This document shows, piece by piece, positions 6,774-12,595 of a stretch of DNA of 12,595 nucleotides. This DNA is from Alphaproteobacteria bacterium. Lineage in GTDB: Bacteria; Pseudomonadota; Alphaproteobacteria; Geminicoccales; Geminicoccaceae. The DNA is taken from the NCBI GenBank assembly GCA_026984595.1, contig JALSRW010000294.1:1-12595 (forward strand). Direction: 5' to 3'. Position 1 is the first letter of the stretch. Each line of letters opens with the position of its first letter. The position numbers and the translations under genes were made by a program. The notes under the pieces are model-generated. The model did not search any database and was not told the origin of the DNA. It saw only the letters and a list, made by a program, of their open reading frames with translations.

Positions 6774-8718
6774 GGCTCCCGGAGCCGCCGGCAGCGGCCC
6801 CGCCGCCGTCCTGCCAGTGCTCGAGCCAGGCCTGGAACATGAGCACGTCCCACAGGGCGTGGCCCCAGTTGCGCCGTCCCGCGAGATGCTCCTGCCAGCA
6901 GGCCCGGATCGGCTGCGGATCGAGAAAGCCCTCCTCGCGCAGGCGGCGTTCCTCGATCAGGCTTTCCGCCCAGTCGCGCAAGGGGCCGCGCAGCCAGGCG
7001 GCGAGCGGCACGTTGAAGCCGCGCTTCGGCCGTTCGAACAGCTCCGCGGGCAGACGGCGGCCGAGCAGACGCCGCAGGATCCGCTTGCCGACACCGTCCC
7101 CGATCTTGAACGCGACCGGCAGCCGCCAGGCGAACTCGACCACCCGATGATCGAGGAGCGGCGAGCGGATCTCGAGGCTCGCCGCCATGCTCGCGCGATC
7201 CACCTTCACCAGCACGTCGCCGGGAAGATAGCTTTCGCTGTCCAGCCACATCATGTAATGGGCGGAATCCCCGAGCGGCGGGGCCGGCGAAGCGAACACC
7301 GGCATCTCCTCCACCGGGCCGGCTCCGGGGACGAGGCTCTCGGCCCGCTCCCAGTGCGACAGCCGGTGACGGTAGAGGGCCGCGAGGTCGCGATGCCGGA
7401 TGCGGTCCGCACGCTTGGCGAGGCCCTTGGCGCGCAGGCCGGCCGCGCCGGAAAGGGCGGTGAGGAGGTCGAGTCCCTTCGCCGCCGGGGTACGCAGCCA
7501 CCCGGGGATCCGGAGCGCCCGGGCCTCGCGCAGGGTGCGGAAATAGCGGTTGTAGCCGCCGAAGGTCTCGTCGCCGCCGTCGCCGGAAAGAGCTACCGTC
7601 ACCTCGCTGCGGGCGAGCCGGCAGACGAGGGCCGTCGGGATCGCCGAGGCATCGCCGAGAGGTTCGTCGAACATCACCGGCAGGGAGGGCACGAGGTCGA
7701 GCGCGTCGGCGGCGGTCACCCGGAGCTCCCGGTGTTCGGTACCGAGATGCCGGGCGATGGCGGCGGCGAAGGCGGATTCATCGTAGGCGGGATCGTCGAA
7801 GGCGATGGTGAAGCTGCGTACCGGACGCGAGCTCCGGGCCTGCATCAGCGCGATCACCAGACTGCTGTCGATTCCGCCGGAGAGCAGCGCCCCCAGCGGC
7901 ACATCGGCGACCATCCGGCAGGCCACCGCCTCCTCGAGCAGAGCATCGAGCCTTTCCCGCGCCTTCGTCTCGTCGGTCACCGGACGACGCCGGCCGGCGA
8001 GGGCCACCTCCCGCGCCGACCAGTAGCGCAGCGCCCGCGCGAGCAGCCCGGAGACCGTCGAACGTGCGAGCTCGCCCGGCGTCACGGCGAGGAGATGGCC
8101 GGGCGGGAGCTTGACGACCTCGCGATAGATGGAGCGGGGATCGGGGACGTAGCGGTAGCGGAGGAAGAGGGCAAGACTGTCGCGATCGACGATCGGCCGG
8201 AAGGCCGAGAAGGCGTGCAGCGCCTTGAGCTCGGAAGCGAACAGAAGGGTCTCGCCGAAGAGGGCCATGTAGAGAGGCTTCTTGCCGAGCCGGTCGCGAC
8301 CCAGCCACAGCCGTCGTTCCACCCGGTCCCAGAGGGCGAAGGCGAACATGCCGAGGAACCGGCGGACCGCAGCCTCCACCCCCCACTGCCCGATCGCCGC
8401 CAGCACCACTTCGGTGTCGCAGTGGCCGCGGAAACGATGGCCGAGACCTTCGAGCTCGTGGCGCAGTTCCCGGAAATTGTAGATTTCGCCGTTGTAGACG
8501 ATCACGAACCGTCCGCAGCTCGACTGCATCGGCTGCTCGCCGGCGGCGGAAAGATCGAGGATGGCGAGCCGCCGGTGCCCGAGCATGATGCCGGCCTCCC
8601 GATCGAGGAAGACCCCCTCGGCGTCGGGACCCCTGTGGGCGAGCCGGGCGAGACCGCGCCGGAGCTCTTCCTCCGAAAGTTCGGCCGGTGATCCCAGGAT
8701 GCCTAGGATGCCGCACAT
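6766..8718 (-). CDS. asnB: Glutamine-hydrolysing asparagine synthetase-type amidotransferase (AsnB)
   Basis: A 650-residue two-domain enzyme. The N-terminal class II glutaminase begins MCGILGILG, so Cys2 becomes the nucleophile after Met removal; LAHRGPD (27-33), LGHRRLAILDLS (47-58), YNGEIYN (75-81) and the CDTEVVL block follow. The synthetase domain has the ATP-binding PP-loop LLSGGIDSS (279-286) and ALSGDGGDETFGGYNRY (377-393). It could make asparagine, but homologues in polysaccharide loci are thought to amidate sugar or peptide carboxylates, and its position between a transferase and pse genes points that way. Its start overlaps the upstream transferase gene by 16 bases and its stop lies inside the end of the opposite-strand methyltransferase gene, leaving no room for a terminator. 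All catalytic motifs appear intact. Confidence 0.93.
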   Translation of the reverse strand: MCGILGILGSPAELSEEELRRGLARLAHRGPDAEGVFLDREAGIMLGHRRLAILDLSAAGEQPMQSSCGRFVIVYNGEIYNFRELRHELEGLGHRFRGHCDTEVVLAAIGQWGVEAAVRRFLGMFAFALWDRVERRLWLGRDRLGKKPLYMALFGETLLFASELKALHAFSAFRPIVDRDSLALFLRYRYVPDPRSIYREVVKLPPGHLLAVTPGELARSTVSGLLARALRYWSAREVALAGRRRPVTDETKARERLDALLEEAVACRMVADVPLGALLSGGIDSSLVIALMQARSSRPVRSFTIAFDDPAYDESAFAAAIARHLGTEHRELRVTAADALDLVPSLPVMFDEPLGDASAIPTALVCRLARSEVTVALSGDGGDETFGGYNRYFRTLREARALRIPGWLRTPAAKGLDLLTALSGAAGLRAKGLAKRADRIRHRDLAALYRHRLSHWERAESLVPGAGPVEEMPVFASPAPPLGDSAHYMMWLDSESYLPGDVLVKVDRASMAASLEIRSPLLDHRVVEFAWRLPVAFKIGDGVGKRILRRLLGRRLPAELFERPKRGFNVPLAAWLRGPLRDWAESLIEERRLREEGFLDPQPIRACWQEHLAGRRNWGHALWDVLMFQAWLEHWQDGGGAAAGGSGSLT

Positions 8719-9953
8719 ACCGGCCGCCCACGGAAGGGTTCGTGATCCAGGCAGTCGTGGAGCCAGCGCTGGAGGGCCTCGCGTTCGCGGCCTCGGGGAC
8801 GCGGGTCCGGGAGCACCCCCAGCCTCTCGAGGAGGCGCGGTCGCCAGGATGGCCGGACATAGAAGGCCCGCACCCGGCCGAACTCGATCTCCGCGGCCGT
8901 CGCCGCCCCGAAGACCAGCCCTTCGGCGACGAAACCGCAGTGGTCGAAAGCGATCTCGTCGAGACCGTCGAGATGGACGACCGGCAGGCCGAGCCCCAGG
9001 AGATCGAGCTGGGCGACGCTGTTGCCGACGATGGCGAGATCGATCTCGTCGGCGAAGGCGGCGAGATCGCGGCCCGGAGAATCGAGCAGGAAACCCTCGG
9101 GCATCGGTCGCAGCCGGTGCCGGCTGTTGGGATGGGGACGAAGGATGAAGGCCGCTTCGGGAAACTGTCGCCGCAGCCGGATCAGGGACCCTTCGAGCTT
9201 CTCGGGCCGGATGTAGTTGTTGAGGACCACGCCGATGCGCCGCGGCGGCTCGGCACGGAAACGGAGTTGCGGCACGCCTTCGCCCGGGGACCGGCGCAGC
9301 GTCGCCGCACCGATCGCCGCGAGGCTGCGCTCGGCTTGGGAATTGACGACCACCGCCATGTCCGGACGGAAGGGTGGCGCGTAGGTGTTGAAGAGGCTGA
9401 GCTGGAGATAGAGGCAGGGAACGCCCCGCCGCTCGGCGGCGGCGCCGAGGGCGATGCGCCGCGGTGAAAGATCGCAGGGGACCAGCACGAGAGCCGGCGG
9501 ACTGCGGGCGAAGATCCGGCAGAGGGCGGCATATTCCAGCAGCATCTGGACGAGACTGCGCTGCACGTGGCGGTCGAGACGATGCGCCCTCCGGGCGACC
9601 AGCCGGACGATCCGGGTCACCAGGCGCGGGGAAAGAACGGCCGAAAATGCGGCATGACGGCGCCGGGGTGCCCGGGCTTCGAGCGATCGGCCGAACGCCT
9701 CGCCGAGGTCCCGCAGGGCGCGCTCGATCTTGGACGAGCGATGGGTGACCCAGATGGGACAGCCGTCGGTCGGCGGTGCCGCGGTCATGCGGTACTGGAG
9801 TGCCGCCAGCAGCGGAAACAGCATCGGGCTGCGCGCGAATACGGGCGCCAGCCGGGCCGGTCCGCGATCCAGCGTGTCGGCGGGTTGCCGGAGGACCCAG
9901 CGATACTGGAAGGCGATCAGGAACCGCCAGGACCGCAGCAGGACGGTATCCAT
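8703..9953 (-). CDS. GT-B-like glycan transferase, specificity unknown
   Basis: A 416-residue protein I cannot assign to a named family. The C-terminal half has two hallmarks of CDP-glycerol/polysialyltransferase/capsule-type GT-B enzymes: LRPHPNSRHR (271-280, the HP motif) and LAIVGNSVAQLDLLGLGLPVVHL (about 306-328, the nucleotide-phosphate-binding S/T motif followed by a G-x-P). The central part has ALVLVPCDLSPRRIAL and MAVVVNSQAE, consistent with the domain linker of such folds. The N-terminal ~130 residues are basic and arginine-rich and could lie against a membrane. I see no signal peptide or clear transmembrane helix. ATG 9951-9953 leaves a 13-base gap after the amidotransferase stop; a start 69 bases upstream would overlap that gene. 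Position suggests it transfers the modified sugar, perhaps the nonulosonic acid itself, but that is inference. Confidence 0.6.
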   Translation of the reverse strand: MDTVLLRSWRFLIAFQYRWVLRQPADTLDRGPARLAPVFARSPMLFPLLAALQYRMTAAPPTDGCPIWVTHRSSKIERALRDLGEAFGRSLEARAPRRRHAAFSAVLSPRLVTRIVRLVARRAHRLDRHVQRSLVQMLLEYAALCRIFARSPPALVLVPCDLSPRRIALGAAAERRGVPCLYLQLSLFNTYAPPFRPDMAVVVNSQAERSLAAIGAATLRRSPGEGVPQLRFRAEPPRRIGVVLNNYIRPEKLEGSLIRLRRQFPEAAFILRPHPNSRHRLRPMPEGFLLDSPGRDLAAFADEIDLAIVGNSVAQLDLLGLGLPVVHLDGLDEIAFDHCGFVAEGLVFGAATAAEIEFGRVRAFYVRPSWRPRLLERLGVLPDPRPRGREREALQRWLHDCLDHEPFRGRPVCAAS

Positions 9954-9966
9954 TGTCGGCGAGGGA

Positions 9967-11277
9967 TCAGACCAGCACGAATTCGGGACCTTCCCGCTCG
10001 ACCAGGAAGCGGTCGTCGGCATGGGGCCAGGGTTCGTGGATGTCGGAATAGTAGAGATGACGGTTGTTCCAGCCGAAGGTCCGGTCGGCCTCGGCGACCA
10101 GGGGCAGGCGGGCGGCCTCCAGCATGTTGGAGGTGACGCTGTCGTTCTTCCAAATGGCGGATTTCGCGCGCCATCGTCCGTCCGCTCCCCGTTCCCAGAT
10201 CTCGGTGTCCCGCTGGTCGTCGATGGCCGCCTCGAACTCTTCCTCGCTGATGCCCAAAAGGTCGAGATAGAGATCGAGGGAGGAGGGCCGGACGGAATCG
10301 TAGCGGCGCACCAGGGCGATGCCCTCCTCGCGGGTCATGCGCCCGCTGCGGATTTCCTCGGCGGTGTGGTCGGTCGCCCGGCCGTAGCCGAACTTGAGGT
10401 ACTTGAGATAGTCGTGCACCTCGTTCGCATGATCGTCGATCTTGTGGTAGAGATTGAAGGTTTTTTCCCGCGGTCCCGGATGCACGGCGAAGCCCCAGTC
10501 GCGCATCAGCATCTTGGTGCTCTCGAGAGCGTCCCAGCGAATGTAGACTCCCATGTAGACCCCGCGGATGCCGATCTCGTCCATCAGATCCATGTCCGGG
10601 AAGGTGAACGGGGCGAGCTCGTGGCGCCGGAGGCCGCTTTCCGGGTCGGCGAGGATATCGTCGATCTCGATTCCGCGCATGTCGTACTGCTGCCGGCACC
10701 AGTTCGTGAACTCCGGCATGTCCTCGAGGCGGAACTGACCGGTGAGCTCGCTGCGCGCGTGGTCGCCCCAGAGAATGAGGGGGATCCGCTTTTCGACCGC
10801 CACCTGGAAGGGGACGGTGAAGATTCCCGCGTGATAGTGCCAGGTGACGTCGCCGCAGCGTCGCAGCATGTAGCGGCTGAGCCGCCGCACCGTGTCGAGG
10901 CCGGAGGAGACGCGGAGGAGATCGCAGTTGAAGCTGCGTACGAGATTGCGGAGGTTGCGAAGCCCGAGACGGGTGTTGAATCCGTGGTTGTAGGTCACCA
11001 GCAGCGGCCGGAGCCCGTAGACCTGTGTCGCCAGATAGACCTGATAATGGCTGTCCTTGCCGCCGGAGACCGGGATGATGCAGTCGTAGGGCTGGCCCTT
11101 TTCCCGCGCCTTGGCCTTGTACTCCGCGACCAGCTCCCGGAACATCCGCTCGCGGGTATCCCAATCGATCTGCTTCTTGGCCTCCGCCGTACGGCAGCCG
11201 CTGCAGATCCCCTCCTCGTCGAAGAGGATGGTCGGTCGGGCGTTCTCGGGGAAGGTGCATCGCGCGCAATAACGCAT
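9967..11277 (-). CDS. wbpG: N-acetyl sugar amidotransferase (WbpG/PseA family)
   Basis: A 436-residue ATP-dependent amidotransferase that converts a sugar N-acetyl group into an acetamidino group using ammonia from HisH/HisF. Two CxxC pairs at Cys4/Cys7 and Cys25/Cys28 form a likely zinc-binding N-terminus (RYCARCTFPENARP). The PP-loop SGGKDS is at 71-76 (IIPVSGGKDSHYQVYL). LLVTYNHGFNTRLGLRNL, LILWGDHARSE, and LKYLKFGYGRATDH are further family blocks. The length fits the family, and the PseA protein of Campylobacter pseudaminic acid loci belongs to the same group. It is preceded by a strong Shine-Dalgarno sequence and a 52-base gap from hisF. The substrate is not shown by sequence; the pse genes nearby suggest a pseudaminic acid or its precursor. 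Confidence 0.92.
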   Translation of the reverse strand: MRYCARCTFPENARPTILFDEEGICSGCRTAEAKKQIDWDTRERMFRELVAEYKAKAREKGQPYDCIIPVSGGKDSHYQVYLATQVYGLRPLLVTYNHGFNTRLGLRNLRNLVRSFNCDLLRVSSGLDTVRRLSRYMLRRCGDVTWHYHAGIFTVPFQVAVEKRIPLILWGDHARSELTGQFRLEDMPEFTNWCRQQYDMRGIEIDDILADPESGLRRHELAPFTFPDMDLMDEIGIRGVYMGVYIRWDALESTKMLMRDWGFAVHPGPREKTFNLYHKIDDHANEVHDYLKYLKFGYGRATDHTAEEIRSGRMTREEGIALVRRYDSVRPSSLDLYLDLLGISEEEFEAAIDDQRDTEIWERGADGRWRAKSAIWKNDSVTSNMLEAARLPLVAEADRTFGWNNRHLYYSDIHEPWPHADDRFLVEREGPEFVLV

Positions 11278-11281
11278 CGGG

Positions 11282-11289
11282 TCTCCTCC
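11282..11289 (-). promoter_or_regulatory. Strong Shine-Dalgarno for the WbpG-type gene
   Basis: Read on the minus strand this is GGAGGAGA, 4 bases before the ATG at 11275-11277 (core GGAGGA spaced about 6). It is the best ribosome site in the window and fits the absence of translational coupling to hisF, which ends 52 bases upstream. It fixes the start codon. Confidence 0.7.
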
Positions 11290-11329
11290 GGTTGACGAAC
11301 GGGGCTCGGACGGCGGCCTCCGGCGCGGA

Positions 11330-12091
11330 TCAGCGTCGCACCGGGAGTCCCATCGCGAGCAGCGCCCGCTTCATCTTGCGCATGCTGTTTTCACTGTAGT
11401 GGAAGACATTGGCGGCGGAAACGGCGTCGACGCCTCCCTCCCGCAGCCCGGCTGCGAGATGCTCGGCGGTGGACGCCCCGCCGAAGGCGATCACCGGCAC
11501 CGGCACCGCGCTCGCCACCTCCCGCATGAGCGGCAGATCGTAGCCGCCGCGCATGCCGTCGTGGTCGATGGAGCAGAGGAAGATCTCGCCGGCACCGTGC
11601 TCCACGGCCCGCCGGGTCCACTCGACGGGCTGCATGCCGGTGGCCTCGCGGCCGCGGTCGGTGAAGACGAAGGCGGTTCCCGCCGGGTCGCGGCGGCAGT
11701 CGACGCCGAGGACGATGCATTGGCTGCCGAAGCGTCGCGAAGCCTCTTCCAGGAAAGCGGGACGTCGGACCGCCTCGCTGTTGATCACCACCTTGTCGGC
11801 GCCGCGCGCGAGGACCGCCTCGATGTCGGCGGAGCTCCGCAGCCAGCCGCCGGCGGCGATCGGTACGAAGCAGCTCCGCGACACCCGTTCGAGGGCGTCG
11901 AGAAAACGCGCCCGCGCATCGTCGGTGCGGGTGACGTCGAGAAGGATCAGCTCGTCGGCGTCCCACTTGCTGAAATACTCGACCGCGAAGCGGGGGTCCT
12001 TGTGGATCACGTTGGTGTGCCGGAACTGCACGCTCTGGACCACCTCGCCGTAGCGCAGGATGAGCACGGCGATGACCCGCTTCTTCAGCAT
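11330..12091 (-). CDS. hisF: HisF-like ammonia-channel partner of a sugar amidotransferase
   Basis: A 253-residue TIM-barrel protein, full length for HisF. In histidine HisF the N-terminus reads CLDV with catalytic Asp11; here it is VLIL and that Asp is Ile11, while Asp131 (VDCRR) and Asp176 (SIDHDG) remain. The residues matching the ammonia gate (Arg5, Glu47, Lys100, Glu169) are kept. The GG of the first phosphate site (81-82) and FGG (203-205) are also present. Loss of the Asp11 equivalent is what I recall from LPS-locus HisF paralogues such as P. aeruginosa HisF2, which hand ammonia to WbpG instead of making IGP. The start ATG at 12089-12091 overlaps the hisH stop by 7 bases. The histidine pathway is unlikely to depend on this copy. 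Confidence 0.92.
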   Translation of the reverse strand: MLKKRVIAVLILRYGEVVQSVQFRHTNVIHKDPRFAVEYFSKWDADELILLDVTRTDDARARFLDALERVSRSCFVPIAAGGWLRSSADIEAVLARGADKVVINSEAVRRPAFLEEASRRFGSQCIVLGVDCRRDPAGTAFVFTDRGREATGMQPVEWTRRAVEHGAGEIFLCSIDHDGMRGGYDLPLMREVASAVPVPVIAFGGASTAEHLAAGLREGGVDAVSAANVFHYSENSMRKMKRALLAMGLPVRR

Positions 12092-12595
12092 CTTCGGGCG
12101 AACTCGCAGAAATTGCGCAGGAGCTGGATCCCCGCACGCTGGCTCTTCTCGGGGTGGAACTGGACGCCGGTCACCTGGCCGTGGACGACCGCCGCCGCGA
12201 AACGCTGTCCGTGTTCGCAGACGGCGGCGCAGTGGGCTTCCTCCTCCGGCTCCAGATGCCAGGAATGGACGAAATAGTATTCGGGGGTTTCCCCGATCTC
12301 CGCGAACAGCGGGTCACGCCGGCGGATCTCCAGATCGTTCCAGCCGATATGGGGGATCTTGCAGCTCGGGTCGTCCGGCTGCAGCCGCCGCACCCTTCCC
12401 GGGACGAGGCCGAGGCCGCGGTGCGATCCGTGCTCCTCGCTGCTGTCGGCGAGAAGCTGCATGCCCAGACAGATGCCGAGCAGCGGCCGGCCCTTGTCGA
12501 CGACCAGTCGCAGCAGCGGTTCCGCGAGGCCGGCGGCGTGGATGTTGGCGATCCCGGCGCCGAAGGCTCCGACCCCCGGGAGGAGAATGGCCCCG
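12085..12595 (-). CDS. hisH: HisH-like glutaminase subunit (N-terminus beyond window)
   Basis: A class I (triad) glutamine amidotransferase that releases ammonia from glutamine for its HisF partner. The visible part is 169 residues, entering at ILLPGVGAFG (the oxyanion-region PGVG), so roughly 35 to 40 N-terminal residues are outside the window. The nucleophile Cys is in LLGICLGMQLL (visible residues 38-48), and the His-Glu pair is in GVQFHPEKS near the C-terminus, so the catalytic triad is complete. PHIGWN and YYFVHSWHLEPEEE are HisH-specific blocks. The gene ends at TGA 12085-12087, overlapping the hisF ATG. With the hisF and amidotransferase genes it forms the HisH2/HisF2/WbpG-type set. 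The frame reaches the window edge without a start. Confidence 0.93.
   Translation of the reverse strand, partial: GAILLPGVGAFGAGIANIHAAGLAEPLLRLVVDKGRPLLGICLGMQLLADSSEEHGSHRGLGLVPGRVRRLQPDDPSCKIPHIGWNDLEIRRRDPLFAEIGETPEYYFVHSWHLEPEEEAHCAAVCEHGQRFAAAVVHGQVTGVQFHPEKSQRAGIQLLRNFCEFARRC

Noticed and set aside
4865..7150. 761-codon plus-strand open frame across pseC, pseB and the plus-strand methyltransferase region
   Set aside because: It runs antisense to pseB, then out of frame through the methyltransferase and antisense to asnB. Low-complexity arginine/proline/serine tracts and no motifs mark it as a shadow.
6757..8691. 644-codon plus-strand open frame over asnB
   Set aside because: It mirrors asnB almost exactly. 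asnB has all catalytic motifs, while this frame has none.
9730..11295. 521-codon plus-strand open frame over the WbpG-type gene
   Set aside because: It is antisense to a gene with zinc-binding cysteines and a PP-loop; the valine/glutamate/glycine-rich translation has no recognisable domain.
11278..11329. Promoter or terminator between hisF and the WbpG-type gene
   Set aside because: The 52-base gap holds a strong Shine-Dalgarno but no convincing -35/-10 pair or hairpin with a T-run, so continuous transcription is more likely.
11330..12595. Histidine biosynthesis operon
   Set aside because: The HisF lacks the Asp11 equivalent, and the next gene is a sugar amidotransferase, not hisI, hisE or hisA.

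Overview
The window is very GC-rich (clearly above 60%, with strong G/C at third codon positions). Its enzymes resemble those of proteobacterial surface-glycan loci, so I infer a high-GC proteobacterium; nothing here fixes the genus. Almost all of it is one surface-carbohydrate locus on the minus strand, so genes read from high to low coordinates. I see no tRNA, rRNA, CRISPR array, insertion sequence or long repeat. No stretch over 300 bases lacks a gene; the longest gap is 76-238.

Right part (12595 down to 6766, minus): a truncated hisH glutaminase, a hisF-like partner, a WbpG/PseA-type N-acetyl sugar amidotransferase, a 416-residue GT-B-like transferase of unknown specificity, and an AsnB-type asparagine synthetase. 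HisH, HisF and WbpG are a known trio: glutamine-derived ammonia is passed to an N-acetyl group on a sugar to make an acetamidino group. The HisF here has lost the Asp11 equivalent needed for histidine synthesis but keeps the ammonia-gate residues, so it belongs to sugar modification rather than histidine synthesis.

Middle (6045-6773, plus): a single class I SAM methyltransferase on the opposite strand. It meets asnB tail to tail with an 8-base overlap and diverges from pseB across about 130 bases that hold a plausible sigma70-type promoter for the pse genes.

Left part (5914 down to 239, minus): six tightly coupled genes, pseB, pseC, pseG, a formyltransferase-like gene, a pseudaminic-acid-associated methylase and pseI. 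Five junctions overlap by 4 to 11 bases. They cover UDP-GlcNAc to a pseudaminic-type nonulosonic acid, except that no GNAT acetyltransferase (PseH) is visible; the formyltransferase-like gene sits where an N-acylating step is needed. No CMP-transferase (PseF) is in the window. At the far left a plus-strand reading frame ends at base 75 and is probably the tail of an unrelated neighbour.

Together the genes predict a modified pseudaminic acid, N-acylated possibly with formyl, amidinated, perhaps methylated, and attached to a surface polysaccharide. The individual families are known. The unusual points are the acylation step, the combination of modifications, and the unassigned transferase.
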